A stretch of 64,000 bases of DNA from Adhaeribacter aquaticus DSM 16391 (GTDB lineage Bacteria > Bacteroidota > Bacteroidia > Cytophagales > Hymenobacteraceae): the NCBI RefSeq assembly GCF_000473365.1, contig NZ_KI421517.1, positions 4,130,001 through 4,194,000 of the forward strand, given 5' to 3'. Every line of letters starts with the position of its first letter. The stretch's first letter is position 1. Shown here one piece after another: positions 54,460 to 63,146 of the stretch. Under the pieces are notes generated by a model that was given only the letters and a program-made list of their open reading frames with translations, ran no database searches and was not told the DNA's origin. Position numbers and translations under genes: made by a program.

Positions 54460-54773
54460 AGATTCTTAAAAATTGTGGACCCTGCAAGTATAAAGAACAA
54501 AAGATAAGAAACACAATTTTTTCTGGTGGTATAATTATCCCTGATTTAGGAGCATTTTTAGTTGGTAATAAAACCTTCTTCCTAACTCCTGCTCCTGTTA
54601 TGATAATATTACTTTTAATGGTTTTTTATTTAAATATAAAATTTTTATTTACCTCTCTCCCACCAGTAACCCTTTAATAATCTTTAAAATCATCCTTAAA
54701 ACTAATTAAGTTTTCGAAAAAATTACCTACAACTGGTACTTGCCGTTTAAAGGGGGAAATCACTGATTTACTG
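54460..54773. other. Divergent intergenic region between cydA and a lipoprotein gene
   Basis: 314 AT-rich bases. It contains the cydA promoter candidate and no other recognisable element. Confidence 0.4.
54485..54516 (-). promoter_or_regulatory. Probable cydAB promoter
   Basis: Minus strand: TTG (54514-54516), 21 bp, TATACTTG (54485-54492), one base off TAnnTTTG. Transcription would start about 20 bp before the cydA ATG. Confidence 0.4.
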
Positions 54774-55190
54774 ATGAGAAATAAATGGTATGCACAAATT
54801 CTGACGGTTAGTATTTTCCTGTTATTAATAGGAAATACAGCTTGCAAAACACCTTCAGCAACATCTGGTACAGCTGATCCAGGAACAGCAGCTAATAGAA
54901 ATTTGCCGCCCGACCGGGTTGATATCAGGGGTAGTATTATCATGAGGCAGTATAACCAAGGTCAAGTGGTTATTGAAGTAGAGAGTTTTGCTCCGCAGAA
55001 CACCCGCTATAACCGGGCCTTTGTACTTGTTTTGCCTACCACTCAAATTATAGGTACAGATGGCAGGTCGATCAGTTTAAGTGAATTACATCAAGGACAA
55101 CAGGTGGCGGTATTGTTAAGAGGCGGAGGAAAAGGTCATTTTGTAGGCATGGGAACTGCCCGAAAAATGTGGTTAGAAAATATTTTTTAA
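54774..55190 (+). CDS. Small lipoprotein of unknown function
   Basis: 138 residues. The signal MRNKWYAQILTVSIFLLLIGNTAC ends in a lipobox with Cys24; a Thr/Ala/Pro-rich linker follows. The mature domain (DRVDIRGSIIMRQYNQGQVVIEVESFAPQNTRYNRAFVLVLPTTQIIG...GQQVAVLLRGGGKGHFVGMGTARKMWLENIF) looks like a compact beta-barrel (OB-like) and is not assigned to a family by me. It probably sits on an outer-membrane leaflet. It stands alone, 232 bp before the PQQ dehydrogenase gene. Confidence 0.72.
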   Translation: MRNKWYAQILTVSIFLLLIGNTACKTPSATSGTADPGTAANRNLPPDRVDIRGSIIMRQYNQGQVVIEVESFAPQNTRYNRAFVLVLPTTQIIGTDGRSISLSELHQGQQVAVLLRGGGKGHFVGMGTARKMWLENIF

Positions 55191-55422
55191 TTGTCCGGAC
55201 AGATAAAGCAATTTTAAATTTTGGTTAATCTTACCTTATTATAAATCTTTAATCAATTTTAGTAAAATCTCACCTTTATAAGAGGTGCTATTTTTTAGCT
55301 TTATTTAACAAAGCTTCGAATAAAATCAAATTTCTTAAACCTGATCGATTAATTAAGTATAATTTTCTAATTTACATAATAAGAATATTGGTAAAATTCT
55401 ACCTTAAGCTATAATTTTACCA

Positions 55423-55430
55423 TACCTTTG
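55423..55430 (+). promoter_or_regulatory. Promoter -7 box for the PQQ dehydrogenase gene
   Basis: TACCTTTG matches TAnnTTTG, 21 bp upstream of the ATG at 55452. The leader would be short. Confidence 0.5.
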
Positions 55431-55451
55431 TTCTAGATAATTTAAAGCAAA

Positions 55452-56603
55452 ATGAAGAAATCTTTGTTATTAATCCCTGCTTTAGCTTTAGCCGGTTTCA
55501 CGTTTATGAAAGGGCAACCAGCTAAAGTTACTGATTCTATAGTAGAAAAACGTATTGTGGCAGATTCTACTCATGTAACAGTAGAAAAATTATATGAAGG
55601 ATTGAAAAATCCCTGGGGTATGGTTTGGTTACCAGATGGTCGGATGCTGGTTACCGAAAGATCAGGTGATATTCTGATTTTTAAGAATAATAAAAATACC
55701 GGGCTAAAAATAACCGGAGTTCCTAAGGTATTTGCCGAAGGACAAGGTGGTTTGCTGGATATAAAACTACACCCGGATTATGCTAAGAATAAATGGATTT
55801 ATATTTCTTATTCTAAACCGGTTGAAGGTGGTGCCACTACGGCTATTGCCCGTTTTAAATTAAATGGCAACCAGGTAGTAGAGTTTAAAGATTTGTTCCA
55901 GGCAAAGCCATTCCTGAAAGCTAACTTCCACTTTGGTAGCCGGATTATTTTTGATAAAGACAATTATTTATTCTTTAGCTCTGGTGAAAGAGGAACCCAG
56001 CCTAAAGTTTGGGAACTGGATAACGATCATGGTAAAATTCACCGCTTGCACGATGATGGCCGGGTGCCGCAGGACAATCCATATATAGGACAAACCGGTG
56101 CTAATCCTACTATCTGGTCTATTGGTCACCGTAATCCGCAAGGTTTGGTGTATGATGCAGCCAATAATCTGATCTGGGGTATTGAGCACGGACCAAAAGG
56201 TGGCGACGAGTTAAACCTGATTCAGAAGGGTAAAAACTATGGTTGGCCTAAAACTTCTTACGGTACCAACTACGATGGCTCTATTTTAACTGAGAATAAA
56301 ACTATGAACGGGGTAGAAAACCCAGTTCGTTTTTGGGTGCCGTCTATTGCCCCTTGTGGAGCAGCCATTGTGACCAGCAACAAATACCCTGACTGGAAAG
56401 GCAACATATTAATAGGCGCTTTATCTTTCCGTTACATTGCCCGCGTAAAAATGGATGGCAATAAAGCGGTAGGCGAAACAAAATTAGCGCAGGACATAGG
56501 ACGCGTAAGAAACGTAGCCCAAGGACCAGATGGCTATATTTATGCCGTTACGGAAGGTCCGGGTTTATTAGTAAGATTAATGCCTAAAAAACAAGGAGCT
56601 TAA
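55452..56603 (+). CDS. Soluble PQQ-dependent sugar dehydrogenase-like protein
   Basis: 383 residues with a signal peptide (MKKSLLLIPALALAGFTFMKGQ). The beta-propeller starts GLKNPWGMVWLPDGRMLVTERSGDILIF. Key residues are the catalytic-site NFHFGSRIIF (His base), GERGTQPKVWELDNDHGKIHRLHDDG, IGHRNPQGLVYD and WGIEHGPKGGDELNLI, all typical of the aldose sugar dehydrogenase family that binds PQQ and Ca2+. It oxidises sugars in the periplasm and passes electrons onward. No PQQ synthesis genes are in the window. The next gene encodes a cytochrome c-bearing relative, a sensible electron acceptor. Confidence 0.92.
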   Translation: MKKSLLLIPALALAGFTFMKGQPAKVTDSIVEKRIVADSTHVTVEKLYEGLKNPWGMVWLPDGRMLVTERSGDILIFKNNKNTGLKITGVPKVFAEGQGGLLDIKLHPDYAKNKWIYISYSKPVEGGATTAIARFKLNGNQVVEFKDLFQAKPFLKANFHFGSRIIFDKDNYLFFSSGERGTQPKVWELDNDHGKIHRLHDDGRVPQDNPYIGQTGANPTIWSIGHRNPQGLVYDAANNLIWGIEHGPKGGDELNLIQKGKNYGWPKTSYGTNYDGSILTENKTMNGVENPVRFWVPSIAPCGAAIVTSNKYPDWKGNILIGALSFRYIARVKMDGNKAVGETKLAQDIGRVRNVAQGPDGYIYAVTEGPGLLVRLMPKKQGA

Positions 56604-56626
56604 CATACTCCCTTTACTTCATTGAG

Positions 56627-56654
56627 AAAGACACCTGAAAATTCAGGTGTCTTT
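56627..56654 (+). terminator. Intrinsic terminator of the PQQ dehydrogenase gene
   Basis: AAAGACACCTGAA and TTCAGGTGTCTTT pair perfectly around AA, followed by TTATTTCT. Confidence 0.85.
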
Positions 56655-57167
56655 TTATTTCTGCCTATTTTTAATGAATATTTATGCTGGTACAAACCTG
56701 GCTTAGTAATGGTAGCCTTACATATTATAAAAAATGCCTGCACTTCATTTTTGAGCAACCTCATTCCTAACTACCTAATTATTCAGTCTTTATTTTTCAT
56801 TTTTATCTTCTATCTATACTGAAGGTGTCCGGATGTTTTCGAAGCTCCCCTAACTATCCTTATTTGTGCCCATCATAGCTGGAAGAATAAAATATTTGAG
56901 TTTAGGCTTCGAAATGTTCCTGCTTTTTGTAATATTTACATAAAGCAATTTATTCCATAAAAATCCATTTAAAGTTTAACCTAGGCTTAGTAATGATATT
57001 TAGTTTTCGCTGGGTTATTGATTCGAATCCAATTATAGGTAAGATCCAGTTTATTTTAGATCAACTAAATAGCAGAATTAGTAACTAACCTGTTTCTTGG
57101 ATATATTGCTTTACATTTTAGGATTATCCTGAAATATTAATTCACCACCACTTGAATTAAATTACTT
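56655..57167. other. Intergenic region before the haem-binding dehydrogenase
   Basis: About 510 bp. It contains a distant inverted repeat TTTCGAAGC (56837-56845) and GCTTCGAAA (56906-56914). The string GATTCGAATCC near 57020 resembles a tRNA T-loop but no cloverleaf surrounds it. No gene found. Confidence 0.4.
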
Positions 57168-59564
57168 ATGACCATTAAAAAGCAATTGCTTTGCTCCCTG
57201 GCCTTGTCCGGGTTGCTGTTTTATTGCTCCCCTCCGCAAACCTCTACGCCGGAAGCAACCATTAAATTACCAGCTTTTAACCCTTCGCCTAGCCCCGCTT
57301 TTTTATCGCCGGAAGAAAGTTTGAAATCTTTATACGTGCCAGAAGGCTATAAACTGGAGCTAGTGGCCAGTGAGCCAATGATAAAAGAACCGGTTGCCAT
57401 TACCTGGGACGGCAATGGTCGCATGTACGTAGCCGAAATGATTACTTACATGCAAGATGCGGATGCCTCCGGCGAGCGGGAACCCCGCAGCCGTATTTCG
57501 TTACTGGAAGACACCAATAACGATGGCAAAATGGATAAAAGCACTGTATTTATAAACAACCTGCTTTTACCCCGGATGATGCAATGTGTAAACAATGAGC
57601 TGCTGGTAAATGAAACCAATACTATTAGCATGCATGCTTATAAGGATACGGATGGCGATGGCAAGGCCGATAGTAAAAGATTGGTTTACGAGAACGCCAA
57701 ATACAATGTAAACGATGCCAACATGGAGCACCAGCGCAGCGGCCTGGACTGGAACCTGGACAACTGGATGTATATTACTTACGATCCGGTGCGCTTCCGG
57801 TACACCAATGGCACCATGCAGGTAGATACCTTAGCCAGTGGTTCGGGCGGACAATGGGGTGTAACCCACGACGATTACGGTCGCTTATTTTATTCCCGCG
57901 CGGGTGGCGAAATTCCAGCTACTGGTTTTCAGATTAATCCGAAGTATGGTACCCTGGAGTTTCCGGATCAGTACAATGCCGAGTTTCAGGTTGTGTACCC
58001 AATTATTGCTACCCCCGATGTGCAAGGCGGCAAGTACCGCTTAAGCCCTAAAAATACCCTGAACCATTTTACAGCGGCAGCCGGTCAGTCCATTTACCGC
58101 GGCGACCGTTTACCAGACGATTTATACGGTGATTATTTAGTACCAGAGCCGGTGGCGCGGATTATCCGCCGGGCTAAAGTGGTAAATGAAAACGGTAAAA
58201 CTGTTTTAAAAAACGTTTATAATCAACAGGAATTTATCTCTTCTTCCGATATGAATTTCCGGCCTGTAAATACCGCCACCGGACCTGACGGCAATTTATA
58301 TATAGTAGATATGCACCGCGGCATTATTCAGCAGGCAAACTGGACCAATAAAGGCTCTTTCTTAAGGAATAAAATTGATAGCTTAGGTTTAGCAAAAAAT
58401 GTGGGACATGGCCGAATTTATCGGTTAGTGCATGAGAAATATGCCCGGACCAAACCTGCCAAACCACACATGCTGAATCAAACCAGTGCGCAACTGGTGC
58501 AATACTTAGATCACAAGAATGGCTGGTGGCGCGATAATGCACAAAAAGAAATTATAATACGTCAGGATAAATCGGTAGTACCTATTTTAAAACAAATTGC
58601 AACTGGGCAGGCAACTCCAAGCATTAAAAAGCCGAGCCACTTAGGACAAATCCATGCCCTCTGGACTTTAGAAGGTTTAGATGCCATAGATCAGGAAATT
58701 ATTGCCTTAGCTTTAAAAGATATTAATCCGCAAGTTAGGAAAACGGCTGTTTGGCTTAGCGAGCCTTACCTGAAAAAGAATGATGCAGCTATGCTAGCTA
58801 AGCTGGATGCTTTAAAAAATGATGCCAATCATGAAGTGAAAACCCAGTTAATTTTATCCTTGTTCTACAGCAAATCAGAACAGGCGAAAGAGTTAACCAA
58901 TTATTTATTGGCTCAAAATACTGATAATGAAATGCTGGCCGCCGCTCATAAAGCAGTAAAAACAAATGAAGATGTGCGCACTTATGGCAAGCGTTTAGGC
59001 AATTTAGTAGCCGCTGATCGTACCCTTATTTTAAATGGAGCCGCTACTTTTAAATCATTGTGTGCTTCTTGTCACGGACCAGATGGAAAGGGTTTATCAG
59101 TAAGTGGCAGCAGCATGGCCGCCCCCCCATTAGTTAAATCCAAACGATTAGATTTTGTTGAAAAGAATGCCATTGTCCGGATTGTGCTACACGGTCTTAC
59201 TGGCCCGGTAGATGGCAAAACCTATTCCAGTGTTATGCCCTCGATGGCGGCTAACAATGATGAATGGATTGCCGGAGTGGTAAGTTACATCCGCTATGAA
59301 TTTGGAGGCCAACCACCCCGCAGTTTTTTCCCGGCAGTACAGCCAGGTACGGCCCCGCCATCGGCTAATAAAAACCAAGGCTTTACAGTACGCCCTACAT
59401 TTTCGCCGGTAGTAACCGCCGAAGAAGTTAAAAGAATCCGGGCGATGCACGCGAACCGCAGCCAATCCTGGACCTTAGCCGAACTTCAAGCTTTAAGTCA
59501 GGAAGAATTACCAGGCATTGAGAAAGCCGCACAAGCACAGGCACAGGCTCAAACCAGGCAGTAA
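57168..59564 (+). CDS. Lipoprotein PVC-type haem-binding dehydrogenase with HEAT repeats and cytochrome c
   Basis: 798 residues. The signal peptide ends in LLFYCSPPQ, a lipobox with Cys20. Residues about 50-400 form a beta-propeller of the PVC/membrane-bound dehydrogenase type with YVPEGYKLELVASEPMIKEPVAITWDGNGRMYVAEM, and two Ca2+-binding-like loops (DTNNDGKMDKS, DTDGDGKADSK). HEAT-like helices (about 470-600) follow; then a cytochrome c domain with the haem motif CASCH (Cys632-His636) and a Met ligand candidate in SSVMPSMAAN. It probably oxidises a sugar-derived substrate at the periplasmic side of a membrane and carries electrons. Its C-terminus is an Ala/Gln repeat. Confidence 0.9.
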   Translation: MTIKKQLLCSLALSGLLFYCSPPQTSTPEATIKLPAFNPSPSPAFLSPEESLKSLYVPEGYKLELVASEPMIKEPVAITWDGNGRMYVAEMITYMQDADASGEREPRSRISLLEDTNNDGKMDKSTVFINNLLLPRMMQCVNNELLVNETNTISMHAYKDTDGDGKADSKRLVYENAKYNVNDANMEHQRSGLDWNLDNWMYITYDPVRFRYTNGTMQVDTLASGSGGQWGVTHDDYGRLFYSRAGGEIPATGFQINPKYGTLEFPDQYNAEFQVVYPIIATPDVQGGKYRLSPKNTLNHFTAAAGQSIYRGDRLPDDLYGDYLVPEPVARIIRRAKVVNENGKTVLKNVYNQQEFISSSDMNFRPVNTATGPDGNLYIVDMHRGIIQQANWTNKGSFLRNKIDSLGLAKNVGHGRIYRLVHEKYARTKPAKPHMLNQTSAQLVQYLDHKNGWWRDNAQKEIIIRQDKSVVPILKQIATGQATPSIKKPSHLGQIHALWTLEGLDAIDQEIIALALKDINPQVRKTAVWLSEPYLKKNDAAMLAKLDALKNDANHEVKTQLILSLFYSKSEQAKELTNYLLAQNTDNEMLAAAHKAVKTNEDVRTYGKRLGNLVAADRTLILNGAATFKSLCASCHGPDGKGLSVSGSSMAAPPLVKSKRLDFVEKNAIVRIVLHGLTGPVDGKTYSSVMPSMAANNDEWIAGVVSYIRYEFGGQPPRSFFPAVQPGTAPPSANKNQGFTVRPTFSPVVTAEEVKRIRAMHANRSQSWTLAELQALSQEELPGIEKAAQAQAQAQTRQ

Positions 59565-59602
59565 CTGTTGGTATAAGAAAGTAGGTTAAAAAATTATTTT
59601 GA

Positions 59603-59666
59603 TAGCTTACATACAAAATCCCGGCCCATTATCCAGGATAACGGCCGGGGTTTTGTATGTAAGCTA
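59603..59666 (+). terminator. 64-bp hairpin terminator
   Basis: Arms of 24 bp (TAGCTTACATACAAAATCCC... and complement) match with one G-U wobble, and the interior TTATCC A GGATAA extends the pairing to a one-base loop. It ends the haem-binding dehydrogenase gene. Confidence 0.85.
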
Positions 59667-59779
59667 CTAACCGTATAAAGCGGTAGAAGATTTAGCTAAA
59701 AGCAAAACAATTTGTTGTTATTAATATAAGTGGCTTTTTTCATATAGCTTTAACTTTTATTAAATAAACACATTTAAAA

Positions 59780-60147
59780 ATGAATTTTGAATTTGCCATA
59801 GGGGGATATGATGCGACAAATTATTTAGTAAAGTACACGCAGGGTATTTTAAAGTGCTATACTTCAGATTATCCTTCCCCTCCTTTTCCAGATGATTTTC
59901 TGGTGGTAAAGGGTTTGAATGAAAATGCTTTTGTAAAGGTATCAGCTTTTTACACCATTGCAACTGGGAAAAAGTGTATTCAAATGATACCTGCGACGGC
60001 ATTCAATGGGAGTTAAAAATAGAACATTCAGGCAAAGCCCGTAAATTTTATGGATCAAATTCTTATCCTGAAGATTTCAATACCTGGATTCATTTATTAA
60101 ACGAGTTAATAATTACTACCGGGATTGAAATTCCAGCTTATGAATAA
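59780..60147 (+). pseudogene. Frameshifted small gene of unknown function
   Basis: The first frame (59780) encodes MNFEFAIGGYDATNYLVKYTQG..., ending at a stop at 60014-60016. The frame one base behind continues the protein as NWEKVYSNDTCDGIQWELKIEHSGKARKFYGSNSYPEDFNTWIHLLNELIITTGIEIPAYE to a stop at 60145-60147, a pattern (CDGxQWxLxI, YGSNxYPxxF) that I recognise as a conserved small hypothetical family of Bacteroidota. Loss of one T from a run of Ts at 59947-59951 explains the break. Whether the event is real, a sequencing error or programmed slippage is open. Confidence 0.72.
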
Positions 60148-60699
60148 TTGGCAGTTTTAAGTTAACTAAATAGAAATAAACCATATATACTGAATCCTTA
60201 AGACATATAGCTTTTTTGGCTGGTGTATTCAACAAGCTTCCGACAACACCTGCAGTGCATTTTCACCAATAAGTAATTATTTTAAGACTTGTACTACTTG
60301 GATATTATCTAATCATATGCAAAAGAACCTCGTCCTATCAACATTTCCAGGTTCTCCCTGCTCATCATACAGCACAACTACAACCGGCTTATAAATAGAT
60401 TAGTGTAGCTTAAGTAATTGGAAAAAAGTTTTAGGCTAATTCCTTCTATGGGAAGAAAGTTTATTGTTTAAGTTTCTTGTTCCTAACAAATCCCCTTATA
60501 AATAAAATTCGATCAATATATTTCATTACCTTAGCATACTTTCCTTTCAACAAGCTGGCAAGAAGAATAGCTTCTGCGCTGCTGGTTTGATTTTAAGCTG
60601 ACTGCCCTGAATTTTTGATATTCAGGTTGTGCAATTCATCCTACATGCTATATGTGCAGGTTGGCTTGATTTTATCTAAAATAACTAAATACCAGCATT
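60148..60699. other. Gene-poor stretch with possible coding remnant
   Basis: About 550 bp with no intact gene. The minus strand at 60317-60394 reads YKPVVVVLYDEQGEPGNVDR, then RTRFFC, before a stop; this has coding-like character but stops on both sides and no start. It may be a decayed gene fragment next to the frameshifted one. Confidence 0.4.
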
Positions 60700-60951
60700 A
60701 TGAAATTACCAGAAAATTACGAATCCCTGACTTGTGTTTTGCTTTCTCATATAGAAAAAGAGCCAGCACCTCATACAAATGTAATGCTGCGAGATAAACT
60801 AACTGATAAAATAAAAAGCGAAGAAATAGGCGATCTGATTGCTTATGCGCTAAAACAAAATTTTATTTATGTTAACTTTTCAGAAGGAATTTTAGCTTAT
60901 GAGTTAACCAGCAGAGCACACCTGTATCTTAGAAAAAATAGCGGCAACTAA
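60700..60951 (+). CDS. Small hypothetical protein, possibly winged-helix
   Basis: 83 residues: MKLPENYESLTCVLLSHIEKEPAPHTNVMLRDKLTDKIKSEEIGDLIAYALKQNFIYVNFSEGILAYELTSRAHLYLRKNSGN. The arrangement of three helices followed by a beta hairpin with a terminal helix (IGDLIAYALKQNFIYV...AYELTSRAHLYLRK) resembles a winged helix and the gene at 63147. No Shine-Dalgarno is seen; the ATG at 60700 follows an A-rich stretch. Identity is unknown, and a DNA-binding role is inference. Confidence 0.6.
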   Translation: MKLPENYESLTCVLLSHIEKEPAPHTNVMLRDKLTDKIKSEEIGDLIAYALKQNFIYVNFSEGILAYELTSRAHLYLRKNSGN

Positions 60952-61031
60952 TAAAATTTTAAAACAACCCTATCTTTCTGTCATTCTAATAAACCTTAAC
61001 CCGGATGGCCTCGTACCTAGAAGGTCTGTTT

Positions 61032-61081
61032 AAATCTTTTCTTTAGAATAAAGGATATCCATTATTCTAAAGAAAAGATTT
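61032..61081. terminator. 50-bp loopless palindrome downstream of the small gene
   Basis: Twenty-base arms (61032-61051, 61062-61081) are exact complements; the interior GGAT/ATCC also pairs, with a single A-A mismatch on the way. T-rich sequence follows on both strands. It lies 81 bp after the small gene, the likely client. The next gene starts 260 bp later. Confidence 0.65.
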
Positions 61082-61340
61082 TTCTTAAAAAACCCGGATT
61101 GAATTATAAGTGTCCGCAGTTGGTTATATTATAGTAATTAAATAAGTTTACCTAAACTAGAATTAAATTAAGGTGACTTGCTGAAATTACACAAATCAAT
61201 CAATAAGGCAGTTATAGTTTAACTACTTATATTAAGATGTATTTTTAGCCTAAGGTTTACTTAAAACCGGGCATGCCACTACTCTCACCCATTAGTTGCA
61301 GTAATATTGTTCTTACTATATATTACTAATTAATGTATTT

Positions 61341-62453
61341 ATGTCCTCAAAATTAAAATTTACTAATTCTAATAAATCAGAATTTTTTGCCACCGCCCGT
61401 TTAAGGGTTGAAAAACATTTCCAAGATAATAACATCCCCAAACATGCTAATAAAGCCATGTGGGGTAAAATAGCTTTTTACCTGACGGGTTTTACCACTT
61501 TGTACCTCCTGGTCATGTCAAACCATTTTAGTTTAAGCACCATGTTTATCATGGCGTTGCTTATAGGGGTATTTAGCGCTTTTATTGGTTTTAACGTCTG
61601 CCATGATGCCATACATGGATCCCTCTCACCAAATTCAAGGGTTAATAAAATATTTAGTTTTATTTTTAATTTAATTGGAGCTAGCCCTTATGTGTGGAAC
61701 ATATCGCATAATGTGGTGCACCATACCTATACAAATATTCCGGGACACGATGAAGACATAGAAGTGGCTCCGGGTTTAATCCGCCTTACAGAAGATGAAA
61801 AAGTAAATAAATTACACCGGTTCCAGCACCTTTATGCTTTTGGTTTGTATAGTCTGGCTTCCCTTTCCTGGGTTTTAAGAAAAGATTTTGTGAAATTTTT
61901 TCAGAAAAAAATTGGGCAGCACCCTACTCCCAAGCATCCTAAGCGGGAATATTTTAACTTATTTTTTTACAAAGCTATTTATTACTTTTTATTTATTGCC
62001 TTGCCCCTCCTGGTGTTAGATATAACCTGGTGGCAATTTTTAATTGGCTTTATTGGCCTGCATTTAGCCGAAGGGTTAGTTATGGGATTAGTTTTCCAAT
62101 TAGCTCACGTGGTAGAAGGCACCGACTTTCCTATGCCTAATACATCAGGTAACATGGAAGAAGCCTGGGCAGACCATCAAATGCGAACAACTGCGAACTT
62201 TGCTTCTGATAGCAAGATAGCCGGTTTTCTTTTAGGAGGCCTCAACCGCCAGATAGAACATCATCTTTTCCCCAAAGTTTGCCATATTCATTATCCGGCA
62301 ATTTCTCATATTGTAAAACAAACGGCACAAGAATTTGATTTGCCTTACATTGAGAGCCCTACTTTTACTGCTGCTTTAAAATCGCATTACCGAATGTTAA
62401 AAAAATTCGGTCAGGTAGCTTATAAGCAACAAAAATTACAGGTGGCCAATTAA
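61341..62453 (+). CDS. Membrane fatty-acid desaturase
   Basis: 370 residues with four or so membrane helices. The three histidine boxes that bind the di-iron centre are HDAIH (88-92), HNVVHH (123-128) and QIEHHLFPK (304-312). The QIEHH box, with glutamine first, is the form used by front-end and acyl-CoA-type desaturases. It introduces a double bond into membrane fatty acids, using electrons from a reductase, not seen here. There is no fused cytochrome b5. It is preceded by a 400-bp region with no other gene. Confidence 0.93.
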   Translation: MSSKLKFTNSNKSEFFATARLRVEKHFQDNNIPKHANKAMWGKIAFYLTGFTTLYLLVMSNHFSLSTMFIMALLIGVFSAFIGFNVCHDAIHGSLSPNSRVNKIFSFIFNLIGASPYVWNISHNVVHHTYTNIPGHDEDIEVAPGLIRLTEDEKVNKLHRFQHLYAFGLYSLASLSWVLRKDFVKFFQKKIGQHPTPKHPKREYFNLFFYKAIYYFLFIALPLLVLDITWWQFLIGFIGLHLAEGLVMGLVFQLAHVVEGTDFPMPNTSGNMEEAWADHQMRTTANFASDSKIAGFLLGGLNRQIEHHLFPKVCHIHYPAISHIVKQTAQEFDLPYIESPTFTAALKSHYRMLKKFGQVAYKQQKLQVAN

Positions 62454-62623
62454 ACTACTAACGCTCTCATTCGAGCGGCCCTTGAAAATCTTACTTCCTG
62501 AAAATAAAAGTTTTTTGCCGGTAGCTTCTTCCTATTTTTAAGCTATTCTGAATCTACTTTAAAATAAATCTAATAAACCTGTTTATTAATAAATATAAAA
62601 CGTACTATATAAAAACGCTAATT

Positions 62624-62764
62624 ATGGGCATATTAAATTTATTTTCTTTACTGATTTTAGCCGGGATGGCATTAAATCTTTTTTCCTTTAAAAAAGCGAT
62701 TCATGCGTTGTTAACGCCTAAACCACTTTTTCAACTGGCACTAGTAAAAAATAATAATATTTAA
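62624..62764 (+). CDS. Small membrane protein candidate, 46 residues
   Basis: ATG at 62624 to TAA at 62764. MGILNLFSLLILAGMALNLF then SFKKAIHALLTPK: a hydrophobic helix followed by a basic segment and a second short hydrophobic run (PLFQLALV). The ATG is preceded by an A-rich leader. Coding potential is moderate, and there is no homologue I can name. Confidence 0.4.
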   Translation: MGILNLFSLLILAGMALNLFSFKKAIHALLTPKPLFQLALVKNNNI

Positions 62765-62926
62765 TTTTAGCGGAATTGGTTGTCCTGAAATGTTAGCAGT
62801 AATTCAGGCATAGCATTATTGCCACGGTGCCTGATAATCGATTCCCTTTTTTTAAATGACTGCCTAATATTATATACCTGGTGAGGAAAGCCTACTTAAG
62901 CTTTCCTCAACCAATTTAGTTAAGTC

Positions 62927-63136
62927 ATGATTAATACATTTAAAATCGGAGACATGGTTACTACCAAAACCGGAACCCAAACAATGACAGTTGATTTTTT
63001 AACCAAAAATGGTGAATACAACTGTAAATGGCACGAAGAAGGCGTATTAAGGGAAGGAGAATTTAAACCTGATGTGCTGGAGCTAAAAATAAATAAATAC
63101 CGCAATAGCCAAGGAAAAGATTTTAATCAACATTAA
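62927..63136 (+). CDS. YodC-family (DUF2158) small protein
   Basis: 69 residues: FKIGDMVTTKTGTQTMTVDFLTKNGEYNCKWHEEGVLREGEFKPDVLEL. The sequence follows the DUF2158 pattern, a short beta-barrel beginning F-x-x-G-D-x-V-x-x-K-S/T-G and including C-x-W. The function of the family is unknown. It is followed 10 bp later by the winged-helix-like gene, which suggests an operon. Confidence 0.72.
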   Translation: MINTFKIGDMVTTKTGTQTMTVDFLTKNGEYNCKWHEEGVLREGEFKPDVLELKINKYRNSQGKDFNQH

Positions 63137-63146
63137 ACCATCTTAT

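Noticed and set aside
56622-56822. 66-residue plus frame overlapping a terminator
   Set aside because: It starts in the terminator hairpin of the PQQ dehydrogenase gene and has no coherent domain or ribosome site.
57010-57050. GATTCGAATCC resembling a tRNA T-arm
   Set aside because: No acceptor stem, D-arm or anticodon arm can be placed around it, so no tRNA is called.
60615-60797. 60-residue frame overlapping the small gene at 60700
   Set aside because: Different frame, cysteine- and tyrosine-rich without a recognisable pattern; the 60700 frame is more protein-like.
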